64,000 bases of DNA from Digitaria exilis (taxonomy: Eukaryota > Streptophyta > Magnoliopsida > Poales > Poaceae). Positions 20,117 to 30,807 of this stretch are shown piece by piece (the stretch's first letter is position 1; each line of letters begins with the position of its first letter). The notes beneath the pieces are model-generated. The model worked only from the letters and a program-made list of their open reading frames with translations. It did no database searches and was not told the DNA's origin. The stretch is taken from contig JACEFO010003067.1 of the NCBI GenBank assembly GCA_015342445.1, positions 60,855 to 124,854 on the forward strand, in the 5' to 3' direction. The position numbers and the translations under genes were made by a program.

Positions 20117-23100
20117 TCATTTTGTTGCCACCTGCTTAATTGCGAGCCTGGTAAAGTGACGACTGTAGTGATCGCCCTTGGTGAAGTGTGAATTGAAGTC
20201 TAGTGTGGGACGATTGGGATGCGCGTCAAGAACGCTCCGGGTTTGGGCCTCCAGAGCTTGGACGCCTCCTCTACTGCCACGCCAGGCACGGACATAAATC
20301 CTGACCTTGACCAGGCTGGCGAGGTGCTGGAGGCCGAGATCATGGGAAACTCCCGTGGTGTAGTAGAGTTGGGCATGGAGGTGTCTCAGGTTAGGCATAG
20401 ACCCAGGCATAAACAGCACTCCGTAGAGGCTGTCCACTTTGAATGATTTGAGACGCTGGAATGCTCCACTGGCACTTATGGTGAAGGGAGCTGTATAAAT
20501 GCCTATGCTTAGGACAAGAACCTCGAGGGCTGGCATTCCTCCAAGCACTTGCATATCGTCCTCAGTAAATTCAGAAATACCGAGATTTAACAGCTCAAGA
20601 TTGGCAAGTGAGCCCATCCAGATGGGAAGACTGTTGAAGGAGCCTATGGAAAATGTCCGGAGCTTTGATAGAGCAGGGAACGATGAATCCATGGGGATGC
20701 AGATCTCAATCTCGGACTGTCCATCTCTAAAATATAGAGAATGAAGTTTATGGCTACCCAGTGCTTGGAGCGAAGAGGTGAAAATCCCCCACTCGCTACC
20801 TTCATAATAGTAGTCCTCTTCCCCCATGTTATAATCCTCCCAAATTGCTTCAAGGATTTCCAGGTTGGTAAGCTGCCCTAGCTCTTTTAGAAATCCAAGT
20901 GGTTGTTTGCGGACCATGAAACATGTTAGTTGCTCCAAACCTTTCATCTTGCCGAATCCTTCTGCTGGGAACTTGACCTTCGAACCAACGAAAAGGCGTG
21001 CCAGCTTTTCGAGTAGAACAATAGTTGATGGCAATTGTTCCACTTCAGTCTCTCTTATATCTAATGTCTCTAAACGCTGGACTTGTCCAATTCCAATAGG
21101 GAGCTCACTGACACTTGTTCTTCTAATGCTCAGATATCTCAACTGAAGTAACATCTCGATGTTTTCGAGGTGGATATTTCTCAGTGATCCACAGTTCTCC
21201 AGGTCTAAAACACGTACAACTTCAAATTTCGAAAGAGGATGCAATTCTTTGCAGTCCACAAAACATGCAAGTGACCGGACATGAGGTTTAATCGACTTTA
21301 TCCATGAAACAACATTCTCAGCTTGGTAGCTATTCTGGAGAGAGAGGCGGCGAACCTTGTTGCTATGCAGAGGAGAAGGTGGGACCCCTGATGAGTCCAA
21401 AAGAGTTAGAAAGTTCTCCTCAAATGACTTGGACGCAAGGAAATTAAGGATGACGTCGTGGACTTGACAGCTGAGCACCAAGCCGTCCTCCTCTTTCCAT
21501 GGTTGGATCAAGCTCCGGTTTATCAGAACATTGAAATACTTTAGCCCTACTTCATATAGAGTCTTTCCTGGTTCTGGATGCACAAATCCTTCTGCAACCC
21601 ATCTGCTAACCAAACGATCCCGTTCAATTTCGCAGTCCTCCGGAAATGCACTCAAGTACAACAGGCAAGTTCTCAGATGCCGTGGGAGATTAAAGTAGCT
21701 GAGTGATAATACTGATTTCATTGTCTCAACAGACTGATTTCCGGGAAGTGGAGAACTGATAGATTCTTTCACCTTGTTCCACTGATCAGGTGATCGTCGT
21801 ACGTCAACTGCCAAGAAGCTGGATATCGAAATGATTGCCAGCGGTATTCCGTCACACTTTTTCAGTATATCTTTAGATACGCCTTCCAGTTCATGAGGGC
21901 ACTTCTCTTCAGTGTCAAAAATTCTTTTGAAAAACAACCTTTTAGAGTTGTCGTCATCAAGAGGTTTCATATCATAAACACAACCTCCATGAGAAGAACA
22001 ACATGATTGCGCAACATCTTTTAGACGTGTTGTGATGATTATTATGCTTCCAGGACTTGCTTTGACCAATGCATCTCCAATGATCTTCCATGGACCCGAG
22101 TCCCATATGTCATCTACTACAACGATGTACCTGCCACAAATATACAATTCTAATTTAATAAAACGGTTTGTGTCAAGGGACAACCTATTCATGAACCGTC
22201 TGGCACTGAACTTGGGAGATATGAATATGAAGAATGCAATAATTCAGGGGGTAAATCAGGCTTTATTAAAAAAACAAAAAAAAGATGAATTGCATTGGGT
22301 GCTTGTGCTTGGAACAGGAATATGAGGATCCAAAGGGAGCAGCATGTGGTGTTCAATGGAGAGTCATGTCAATCCGTATATAATACTGATTAATGGCTTG
22401 GATTTTTATCTTTTTCCTTATAGATGCGAGTATTTTTATTTTCCTCTCCATTTTATGTGTAATAGAGTTTTTTTATCCATAATACATATAGAGGCATTTT
22501 ACGATGCTTGGATCTTTGAGAATGGAAGGTTCTTATTTTTCCAAGCATTGTAAAAAAGAATTATTTTTGTATAGATAAAAATATCCACAAAAAAGGATTA
22601 TTTTCGTATAGATAAAGGAAGAAAAACCTAAAGCAGCAACACACCTTTTATGCTGGAGGTGTTCTCTGAGCTTGTCGACGAGAATGGGCTCATCATCCAC
22701 CATGCTGGTGGTTACTCCAACTTGAGAACAAATCTTCATCAGCACATCCTTGATTTGAGGGTTCAGAGATACCGATACCAAGGCTTTGCAGTCAAAATCT
22801 CCTTTAATCTTTTCGTACACCTGCTTGGCGAGAGTGGTCTTGCCCAGGCCTGCACACCCAACGATGGACAAAGTCCTGACCTGCTGCGAGGGCTTCACCT
22901 CTCCCTCTGTAGGCATGAGCCAGCGGATGATCTCATCCCTGGGTTCATCGAGTCCCACGAGCTTCTCCGTCTCCACCCAAAGCGCGCACATCCGGAGGTC
23001 AACCTTATTGTTAGGAGAAGCACCGGATGGTCCGACGAGGCCATCGAGCTTGTACCTCTTATGCCGCTTGCTCTCCTCAGCGACACGAGCCTTGAGCTCT

Positions 23101-23474
23101 TGGATCTGGTGAGCAACCTGGAGGGACACTCTGATCTTCTTGATCTTGCGCACCAGCTGCTTGGCGCTGAGCCGGCGACCTGCAGCATCGCTTGCGGCAT
23201 GGCTGAGACGGGTGATGGAGCGATCGATGCAGTCCTCGATGTCGTAGGCCAGCTCTCGCACCGTGTCCCGCCACCCTTTGTTGAGATCATCGAGCTCCTC
23301 CAAGTCTCCCAGCACGCGCAGGAGATTGTTCATGACGCTCAGCTCGGTCTTGAGGTACTCGATGTCCTTGCGAACGCCCTTGGCAAGCTTGTACTCCTCT
23401 TGGAGAAGCTCCGCGAGCTTTGCGAGGACGGAGCTCATCACTCCGGTCGCAGCGCTCACTATTGCTTTCTCCAT
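20117..23474 (-). CDS. CC-NB-ARC-LRR disease-resistance protein (CNL), 947 aa, two exons
   Basis: Coding sequence is 23474-22645 joined to 22130-20117. The 514-bp intron has GT and CAG borders and splits Arg277; exon lengths 830 and 2014 sum to 948 codons with stop. An Rx-type coiled coil (1-130) carries YDIEDCID at 77-84. NB-ARC: P-loop GCAGLGKTT (206-214, Lys212), kinase-2 YIVVVDDIWD (278-287), RNBS-B ITTR (309-312), GLPL-like CDGIPLAI (369-376), RNBS-D CLLYLSAFPED, and VHD in place of MHD (500-502). Leucine-rich repeats follow from about residue 575 (VRVLDLENC, LRYLSIRRTSVSELP, LETLDIRETEVEQLP) to an HPNRPTLDF end typical of grass CNLs. All key residues are intact. It is a cytoplasmic immune receptor by family; the effector is unknown. 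A Tourist-like MITE lies 76 bp before the ATG, and no TATA box is evident in that gap. Confidence 0.92.
22131..22644 (-). other. Intron of the CNL gene
   Basis: Minus-strand borders are AAAAG|GTGTGT at 22645/22644 and TGGCAG|GTACATC at 22131/22130. The junction restores the reading frame and the uninterrupted HLQHKR-YIVVVDDIW sequence. An intron at this point, just before kinase-2, is common in rice CNLs. Confidence 0.9.
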
Positions 23475-23550
23475 GGCTCATCGATCAGCTCGAATGGATG
23501 GGAGCTTGGTGGTTCTTGCTCTTCGGACTACTCTGCACTTGCTTCGTTAA

Positions 23551-23862
23551 GGCTATCCCCAACGCATGTACTAGGATGGTGTCCATAGCATTAAATAGCC
23601 AGCCACATAAGCAATTTGGTGATGTGGCAAGAGAATTAAAGAGGGGGGAGAAGGACATGGTGTCTTGCATGAGAAACCATGTCTACACAAGACCAAGAAA
23701 TAAAACTTAATGATAGGGAGATGAAAGGAGAGAGAACATATGTGATTGGGTGGTAGTTTATTTTTATGAAACTATGCATTGGGAAGGTAGTTTCTATAGC
23801 TAGTGTCCATATGACATGGATGTATAGAAACTAGTTGATGATGTCTTAGGTTGGAAATAGCC
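23551..23862. mobile_element. Tourist-like MITE, 312 bp, TSD TAA
   Basis: Ends GGCTATCCCCAAC and GTTGGAAATAGCC are inverted repeats with two mismatches, flanked on both sides by TAA (23548-23550 and 23863-23865), the 3-bp target of PIF/Harbinger-derived MITEs. No coding capacity. It sits immediately upstream of the CNL gene. Confidence 0.8.
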
Positions 23863-23865
23863 TAA

Positions 23866-24530
23866 GAGATGGAATAATACTAGGGTAGGTCAGTTCACTG
23901 CTTGTAGGCTCGTAGCCAATACACACTGGGAAGGGAGAGCATCAAGAGACAGTCACACCCCGGCCGGCCAGTACACAGAAACAGAGAAGAGCTAGCAGAC
24001 AGGGCGCCAGTCACGCGCCGGCCGGCCGGCCGGCCGGGTTGAGCACCTAATCTCTCTCTCTCTCTCTTTTCATCTGTATCCGAGTCACGTTCAACACCTT
24101 GGAGGTAGCAACACTAGTTTAAGTTAATCACATGAGGTAGCTAGGCCATGCCTGATGCCTCGATCCTATCCTCAGTTTCTTGATCGCCACCAAATTAAAC
24201 TTATCTCCGGCCTGCTCCCAGCTGGTTGCCCAAGGGACTCCTATACAGTATTATTAAAAAGAAAACTCCTATACAGTCCAACTGCTTCGTTGGTTTCTTT
24301 CGATGGTCAGCTGGAAGCCAAGCACATGTTACGTCAAGAAGTGTGTATTATTAGGTACCTATAATAAATCTCGACCCATGTCCTAAACAATACTATCTGA
24401 GAACGGACAGGAGCAAGTAGCCGCCATGTCACTCCAATGCTTCCAGCTGCTTGCAAGAGTTTGGGCGGCTCCAAACTCCAAGATAACAAGTAAAAAGAAA
24501 TGACCTACGGTACCATCGTCAAAGTAGAGC
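23866..24530. other. Intergenic upstream of the CNL gene
   Basis: Contains a GGCC-repeat tract (about 24017-24038) followed by a TC dinucleotide tract (24050-24067), common in rice promoters and 5' UTRs. Beyond it nothing is recognised. Confidence 0.5.
24017..24067. repeat. (GGCC)n and (TC)n tracts
   Basis: About five CCGG units, then GGTTGAGCACCTAA, then nine TC units. Confidence 0.8.
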
Positions 24531-25276
24531 AACCATCATGGTCACTCAAGATCAAGAACACGAATTCTGAAAAATGATCACAGATTCTCTCATCATTACA
24601 AACATGGGCAACAAGGGTGCTCTTTCCAACTCTGCCAGGACCAACAATCGGTAGGACCTCCAGTTCCTCTGCATGATGAGGTTTTGTGAGCAGCAGGAAG
24701 CTGATGACAGGTTCTTCTCCATCTGGCGGTCAAACATGCAGTTTGCAAACAGGAGATGCATATTGTAAGGCTGGCGGTGTATTCTCAAAAAAAAAAAAAA
24801 AAAAAAAACTGTAAGGCTGGCGGTAAAGGCAAGGATAGCTCTTCAAGAATGTGACCAACTCATTTGCTTCAATGATTATTGAGCTCAAGTTCTCTAGCAC
24901 CTCTTGCAGCTCTTCAAAAGCCTTTGCTCCTGTTCTACTTGAGAAACAGAAATCTTTCACAGAATGTACTTTGGACAAAAGTGAATAGTAATGACTCACA
25001 GTATGATCTTTTGCCTCCTCTTTGACATGATTTTAGTGTCAAGCTTGTAATAAGCTTGGTGCATGGCATGTCTTAGCATGCCTAGTAGCTGAATTATATC
25101 TCTGTTTGTGATGCACCTCCCTGTTGCCTCATCAATGATGACCTGAGTCCTGATCAGAACCATGCGGAGGTGATGCTCCACGTCCAGTGCAGGTGGCTTG
25201 CAGAATTTGTTGATGAAGAAACTGATGGATCCTAGTAGTCAGCTCACCCAGGATGGGTGAAAGGAAAATCTCCATT
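24531..25276 (-). pseudogene. NB-ARC family fragment, N-terminus to P-loop, with frameshifts
   Basis: Reads from an initiation region at 25276 (ATGGAGATTTTCC on the minus strand) through ATGRCITNRDIIQLLGMLRHAM, with a frameshift near 25030, then SSIIIEANELVTFLKSYP, the micro-insertion at 24764, and a P-loop region (VLAELERAPLLPMF in the shifted frame) to SDHD at about 24535. There the similarity stops, so the ARC subdomains and tail are deleted. At least three frame changes. Confidence 0.7.
24764..24824. mobile_element. Micro-retroposon: 31-nt poly(A) insert with 15-bp target duplication
   Basis: TGTAAGGCTGGCGGT at 24764-24778 is repeated at 24810-24824. Between them is GTATTCTC followed by 22 A and AC. 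Copies B (about 12551) and C (about 15876) have the corresponding TAAGGCTGGCGGTAC or TAAGGCTGACGGTAC only once. The insert is essentially a poly(A) tail. Confidence 0.85.
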
Positions 25277-27331
25277 TGAAGGCTCTCTCGTCAGCAAAGA
25301 TAATGCAGCAGCTAGCAGAGGGAATGAACAGTAGTGAACAAACTGAGATGAGATGGCTCGAAATCTATGGACTTTAGTAGTCAGCTCACCCAGGACCAAA
25401 GAAATGGAGCTTGACTCCAGTCCAATAGTCTATCAAAATGCCAGTTTGTGGTTCTTAAGGAGTTGAGTACATGCTCAAGTCTATCAAAATGCCAGTCAGT
25501 TGAGTCCAATGGTCAGAGTCCATGTGCTTGATTTCGGCCTTCAGCTTTTGATTGACCTTTGTCTCGGTAACTCGTTGTTGTTAACAGACTCTACCAGTAC
25601 TTGGTCATCATTTATTTTATTATGTAACAGAAGAGGTTCGGTACAACAATGAAAGGAAAAAAGAAAAGAAAAGAAAAGAAGCTAGAGATCTAATTTATCA
25701 GTGAGCTAGAGCCATTGCCATCTTTGTAATTTCTCTGGAAAGCTGCACCACAATTTTGCACTTGTACACTTGCATTAATTCCTTGTCTATTGCTCTGTCA
25801 TCAACCATGATCAAGATCAACTAGCCATTCAGAAGAAAAGACAGCTAAGGCTCCAAGGAGGCAAGGTTGCGTCTAGAAGAATGCAACGAGAGACTAAGTC
25901 AAGTCATGAAAATATGTTAGTCCCCTCCAATTGTCATACGTAATTAGTTTTCATAGAGTTGGGGATCCTTTCACCTTCCCCATCAAGTTTTGATTGACAT
26001 TTTGTCTCCCTAGCTTGTGGTTGTTAACGAATGCTACTGGTATTTGCTGAGATCGGGCACAAGGCCCTTTTTCTCTCGGCGAGTTAGAGTCATTGCCACC
26101 TTTGAATTTCTTTGCAAAGCTGTCATGCAATTTGCATTTGTATTGTACACTTTCGTTGATTCCTTGTATGCTCTTCAGTCATGATCTAGGTCAAGTAGCC
26201 ATTCAGTTTTCACATAACGAGAAAGCATAAGCTCCTCTTTTCTCCACTGCAGACTCTTCTTGTGAGAGGTCCCTCCAGCCTGAAATTAATGACATTTGAA
26301 ATTTCCAAGATATGTCCAGTTTACTGTGTATCCTGCCACTTGCATCTGAACTATCACCAGCTCAATGATTCCTGGCATCTGAACACTGAAATTCATTGAG
26401 TTTCCGTTCAACTCTGTGTTACAATTTGGTGAAATTTCTATCACACAAAAGGCAGAGCTACGGTTCACACTGTAGTTCAGATTTTCAGAGTCTTCAGATG
26501 ACTTTCTTAAAAAAAAAAAAAAAAAGTCTTCTGGAGCAGAGCGGAATCGATTGGAGGTTGGGGGGGTACGCACGAATACCTGGAGTTGGAGTGTGCGGAG
26601 GATTGTCGCAAAGGCAACGGCGAGCGGCGCCGGCCGACCCCGCCGGCTTGGCCTGTGCTGATACAGAAAGCGCGAGGCTTTGTCCCCTCGACCAAACCGC
26701 AGCAGCCCACGGCGGCGGTGAAGGCGCTTGGATCCTGTGGAGAAACATCCTACGGACGTGGGGACGCTTCGCGGCGGTGGCCGGAGAGGCCAGCGAAGCC
26801 CGCCGGCAGCTGCGGAATCGCCGGTTACCATGGCCCGGCGCCCAGAGCTTTTCGTAGAAACCACCCTCGTTTGGATCGCGAATATTAATCGCGATCCGAG
26901 TATTTGCAAAATACACCCTGATTTGGATCGCGATTATTAATCGCGATTCAAATCGTTTCATATAACCCCTTGTTTGAATATGAATTTTGCAACATAGACC
27001 TTAGCTAGCTCTGTTCCATGGGTGATCTCTCCGTCGTCGACTGCCGCCGTCGTCGTCTTCCGTCCCGGCCGGAAGTGCCGCCGGAGGCCTCGAGTTCCCT
27101 GCAAGATTACGGGCCGCACCCAAGCAGAGAGCGATCGAGGAAGATGGGACGGCTTCGACGGGGTTCAAGGGGAATAGGGCCTTGACTGTTCAATGAGCGA
27201 GGGCGATATTCCCCATTGCAATCTCGATGGTGGCTTCGCCATGCGCGTTCGTTATCGACGTCCTCAATTGGCCGCCATCTGATTCTGATCTTTGCGATCA
27301 TGGGCACATTGGGCAGCGAGGCTAGTTGACA
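25277..27331 (-). other. 5' flank and cassette upstream of the 24.5-kb fragment
   Basis: The proximal flank (25277-26280) is AT-rich with a (GAAAA)n tract near 25650-25680. A GC-rich inferred exon (about 26850-26580) ends in CAACTCCAG|GTATTC with GT at 26579-26578. Upstream lie two palindrome units (26873-26949). From 27050 to 27331 a second GC-rich block with GAGGAAGATGGGACGG resembles those at 9190, 14120 and 19000. Shadow frames in the GC-rich part are not genes. Confidence 0.45.
26873..26949. repeat. Two tandem units of the GATCGCGATT palindrome
   Basis: Unit 1 is 26873-26897 (GGATCGCGAAT, ATT, AATCGCGATCC). Unit 2 is 26925-26949 (GGATCGCGATT, ATT, AATCGCGATTC). The 52-bp step is filled by GAGTATTTGCAAAATACACCCTG-type sequence. 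A third, weaker spacer (TTTGAATATGAATTTTGCAAC) follows. Confidence 0.8.
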
Positions 27332-27349
27332 TCCTGGCAAGCCTGCAAT

Positions 27350-27919
27350 TGTTGGATATTTTGTGACCGTCATGTCAATAAATATACTCGAGATAAAGGG
27401 GAGTAATCCTTATTCCCCATATCTCGGAATCGGCTCCAACAGAGTCCGATTTGTTGCCGTGATCGTGAGGCAACGATAAGGAAACCCTAGGGCTCGGCCC
27501 CGGGCCTACAGTGCTATATAAGCTGAGGTCGTACCACCCCAAAAGGTACCCTTCACGCTTCCTAAGGTTCCCCGGAACCATCCACCCTATACCGATCAAT
27601 CAGACGCACTGGAAGCCCTGGAAGCTCGAGTTCCTCCCGTCGCAGGTCAATCCCGTTGGCGTCCAGAAGGCCGCCGTCACCCACCGAAGTCTCTGAAGGA
27701 GAGACTTCGATACAAGCCCAACATCGCCCTCAACGTCAACTTGAACACCGCCTCTCCGGCCTTCACCGTCGCGATGGACAACACCACCGCTGGTATAAGA
27801 CCGGATCCGACTCCATTTACTTCCGCATTAGATCTAAGCTAGATGTGATCTTGTATAGGCTAGGTGATCCTGTTTAGTTAAGTTCTAAGCATTGTTAGCC
27901 TTCATCATTCACTCTAACA
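27350..27919 (+). repeat. 5' LTR of the Copia element, 570 bp
   Basis: Starts TGTTGGATATTTTGTGACCG and ends CATTCACTCTAACA. A TATA-like CTATATAAGC at 27512-27521 is the likely promoter core, with transcription starting a short distance downstream. Confidence 0.95.
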
Positions 27920-27921
27920 AT

Positions 27922-27930
27922 TGGTATCAG
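27922..27930 (+). other. Primer-binding site
   Basis: TGGTATCAG, two bases after the 5' LTR, matches the 3' end complement of initiator tRNA-Met used by plant LTR elements; the following bases (TCACC) depart from the usual AGC. Confidence 0.75.
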
Positions 27931-29768
27931 TCACCTAGATCTAGCCTACTAGATCCCTAGCACTCCAAAACCTAAGCCTTTGGGTTCGGTTACACTAGAT
28001 CCATGCATGATTAGGCTTTCTTTGAGTCGATCTAGTGTTACAGAGGAGGTTAGAGTAGCATAAGATGAGATCAGAGAAGAAAAGTTAAGTTTTTCATGCT
28101 ATTATGTTAGATCAATGAAGGAAAAGATGAGATTAAGCATTATTTTATCAAGTTTTAGTCACTGCATGTGTAGATCTACTCATTTTGTAAGTTATTCTTC
28201 AAGATTTAGACTAAGATCTATAAGTTAGGGTTTCGGATTCATGTTTTAGCCTATCTTTTAGTTTCGGATTAGCCATGTCGCACACACAAAGTCAGAGAAA
28301 TTAGAAGGGGATAGCATCCAAAACACCGATTCAAGCATGCAAACCCTAGCAAACCTCAGATCCGAAACCCAACCCCGAGTCAAACCCTAGATCTACGCAA
28401 ACCCTAACCCTAAGCATGAGATTCAGATGGCGTACCTGGTCATGGCGGCCGCGCGTAGTAGATCCGCGCGCGCGACCGCCGCCTTCAGCGCTGGCGAAGA
28501 CGAGGATGGCGCTCGCACGGGCCATGTGTTGGCCGTGACAAGCAGACCACCTCGGCCGCGCATGCGCCTTCGTGGTGTGCGCCTCCGCCCTCCTCGTGCC
28601 TTGTGCCAGGAGTACTGGACCGCCGCCGTTGAGCTCCGACGAGACACCTCGACGGGCTAAGCGCGATACGCACGCAGCGCCGGCGAGGACACTCGCGGAG
28701 CTCCGGCGAGCAGCTTCGGAAGCGCGGACGGAGTCCCTCTGTTTCTCTCCTCGCCGGATCTGGTGGGGAAGAAGAAGAGGAAGGAGATGGCGCGCTCTTT
28801 CACCGGATCTGGTTCGCTGGAGGTGGGGGAGATGGAGGCGCATCACGCCGCCGCGCGCTGCTGCTCGGACGAGGGGGAGGGAGGAAATGAGTTAGGGTTT
28901 CCCTCCCCTCGTCTGTTTCGGGCTTATATACAGCGTCGCCGCGCGGCCGGCCGATCTCAGCCGTCCGATCTGGACGAGCGGCTGCGATTGACGCGGGGCG
29001 CGCGCGGGCGCGGGGCGCTTGCCGGGCCGTATCTCGGCCGGCCTGCCTCCGTTTGCCCCTGGGCCTTAGGCCCATTAAGCGCTGGGCCGCTTTCGCGGCT
29101 GTTGCGCCGAGCCGCTGAGCCGAGCCGAGCCTGTGAGCCGAGCCGAGCTGCGAGCGGAGCCGCGCGTACGCGCGCTGCTGGGCCGCGCTCGCTGCGCTCC
29201 TGGGCCGCCCACTGGGCTGCGCGCGTTAAGGGTTGCGCGCGCGGCTGTTGGGCTTTCGCGGGCCGATTTCGATTCTGAGCCGAATTAGCTTTAGAATTTA
29301 TTCGAATTTTCGGCGTATTTTCGAATTTCAGTGCATTTTGAGTTTAAATTCCCTCTTAATTACAGTTTTAAGCTTAGTTTAATTACTGTATTATTTAAGA
29401 TGTATTTTAATACTGTTTTAAGTTTTGATTAATGCTTGCATAAGTATTTTATTAAGAATTTTGCTGTTGTAAATTAAGATTTATTCATGTTTATTCATTG
29501 AAATTTAAGTTTAAATCCACCAATATATTTTGAGATGCCTCTAAATAAATGGAACCACCGAGAAGTTTATTTAGAGTAAACTTGTGATTATTTCTGACCA
29601 TCGTTGATTGATCATGAGTAATAAGATGAATTTCGATTGTTTTCCCCACCGGTGATGCAACTTGATTTTCATGCATGAATTTAATCAGACCACCGTAGGG
29701 TTATTTTCATGCTTTTATTCGCATTTCAAGTATATTATTACTAAGCCAATTTCACTTGTCTTATTTCA
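27931..29768 (+). other. Long Copia leader with a probable intron
   Basis: About 1.84 kb lies between the primer site and gag. It ends CTTGTCTTATTTCAG|TG, a good splice acceptor, exactly where the gag frame begins. A GTAAGT at 28187-28192 is a candidate donor. The middle part is an antisense host-like block (28400-29290), described separately. Plus-strand frames here (28763-29278) are low-complexity GC sequence. Confidence 0.5.
28400..29290 (-). promoter_or_regulatory. Host-promoter-like block inside the Copia leader, antisense
   Basis: On the minus strand this block reads like a typical rice housekeeping promoter. There are site II GGCCCA/TGGGCC elements (29060-29088 and nearer 29210), a TATA box TATATAAGCC (28930-28921), a telo-box AAACCCTAA (28900-28892), a CT-rich 5' leader, then ATGACCAG|GTACGC, a start codon followed at once by a donor-like site (28436/28435). 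The surrounding leader is AT-rich, so the block is compositionally foreign. Capture of a host gene 5' end by the element is the simplest reading; a family-wide leader feature is the alternative. Confidence 0.4.
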
Positions 29769-29769
29769 G

Positions 29770-30799
29770 TGAACAACGTGAACCAAGTGGCTTCGTTCCT
29801 GAACAACATTCAGCCGCTCAATGGAGCGAACTTTCTGGACTGGAAGGGCAAGGTCATGACGTGCCTAGCATGGAATGATCTTGATGTTGCTTTCAGAGAG
29901 GACAGGCCTGCTGCTCCAGCTGAAGGGCAGACTTCTTCTGCTTTTGACAAGTGGGAGAGGTCCAATCGCATGGCTACCATGGTGATGAGTCAGACTATCA
30001 GTCCAGGCATCAAGGGGGCCATTCCCCTCAAGAATGCCCAAGGTGTTGAGTACACTGCTAAGGAGCTCTTGACTAAGTTGAGGAGAACTTTAAGAGCTCC
30101 TCCAAGACTTATGCTAGCACGTTGATCATGAAGCTCGTCTCCTCTCAGTACAATGGTAAGACAGGCATCAGGGAGCACATCTTCAGCATGTGCGACATGG
30201 CCAACAAACTCAAGGAGATGCAGATGGAGATCTCAGATGGTTTTCTTGTGCATTTCATTCTGACCTCTTTACCATCACCGCAGTACGCTGCCTTCAAGAT
30301 CAACTACAAGACTACCAAAGCAATTTGGACTCTCAGCGATTTAATCAGCTACTGTGTTGAGGAGGAGGAAAGGCTCAAAACTGAGAAGATGAAGGACGTG
30401 GTCAACATGGTTGGCAATCTCTCCCTCAGTGATACTCCTAAGAACCAGCATGAGTCTGGCAGCAGCAAGCAGGGCGCTAAGAACTTTAAGAAGAATAAGA
30501 ACAAGAACTTCGCTCCAAAGCATGAGAACAAGTTCAAGAAAAGCAGCTACACCTCAGGGGGCAAGATGCTGTGCTCATTCTGTGACTCCCCCAAGCACCT
30601 TCAGAAGAACTACGCTGGCTTCAAGGAATGGTTGAAGCAGCAAGGTAATTTTAAATTTGATTCTGTCTCCTTTATAGATGAATTATTCTTAGCTGATTTT
30701 TCCCCTAATACTTGGTGGATTGACTCAGGTGCCACTGTGCACATTTCTAATTCATTGCAGGCATTCCTTACAATCCAAACTATAAGAAGGGGGACATAA
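29770..30799 (+). pseudogene. Copia gag and protease region, frameshifted
   Basis: The frame starts directly after an acceptor-like CAG and has no ATG before residue 31, although the upstream residues (QPLNGANFLDWKGK) are the conserved start of Copia gag. Part 1 runs to about 30085, where a one-base change shifts to part 2 (30122-30799). Part 2 contains the nucleocapsid knuckle C-SF-C-DSPK-H-LQKN-Y, in which the last Cys is Tyr, and the protease motif WWIDSGATVHIS. A further frameshift near 30775 ends this frame. Confidence 0.8.
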
Positions 30800-30807
30800 A
30801 CCTAAGA

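Noticed and set aside
22131..22192. ATG at 22192 as start of a separate LRR gene
   Set aside because: It lies inside the intron; the splice sites restore a single 947-residue CNL frame with kinase-2 directly after HLQHKR.
26500..26525. A further micro-retroposon at the A run near 26508-26525
   Set aside because: Only a 7-bp AGTCTTC repeat flanks it and no empty paralogous site is available; too weak.
28763..29278. 171-codon plus-strand ORF in the Copia leader
   Set aside because: Low-complexity Arg/Ala sequence opposite the promoter-like block; not conserved Copia protein.
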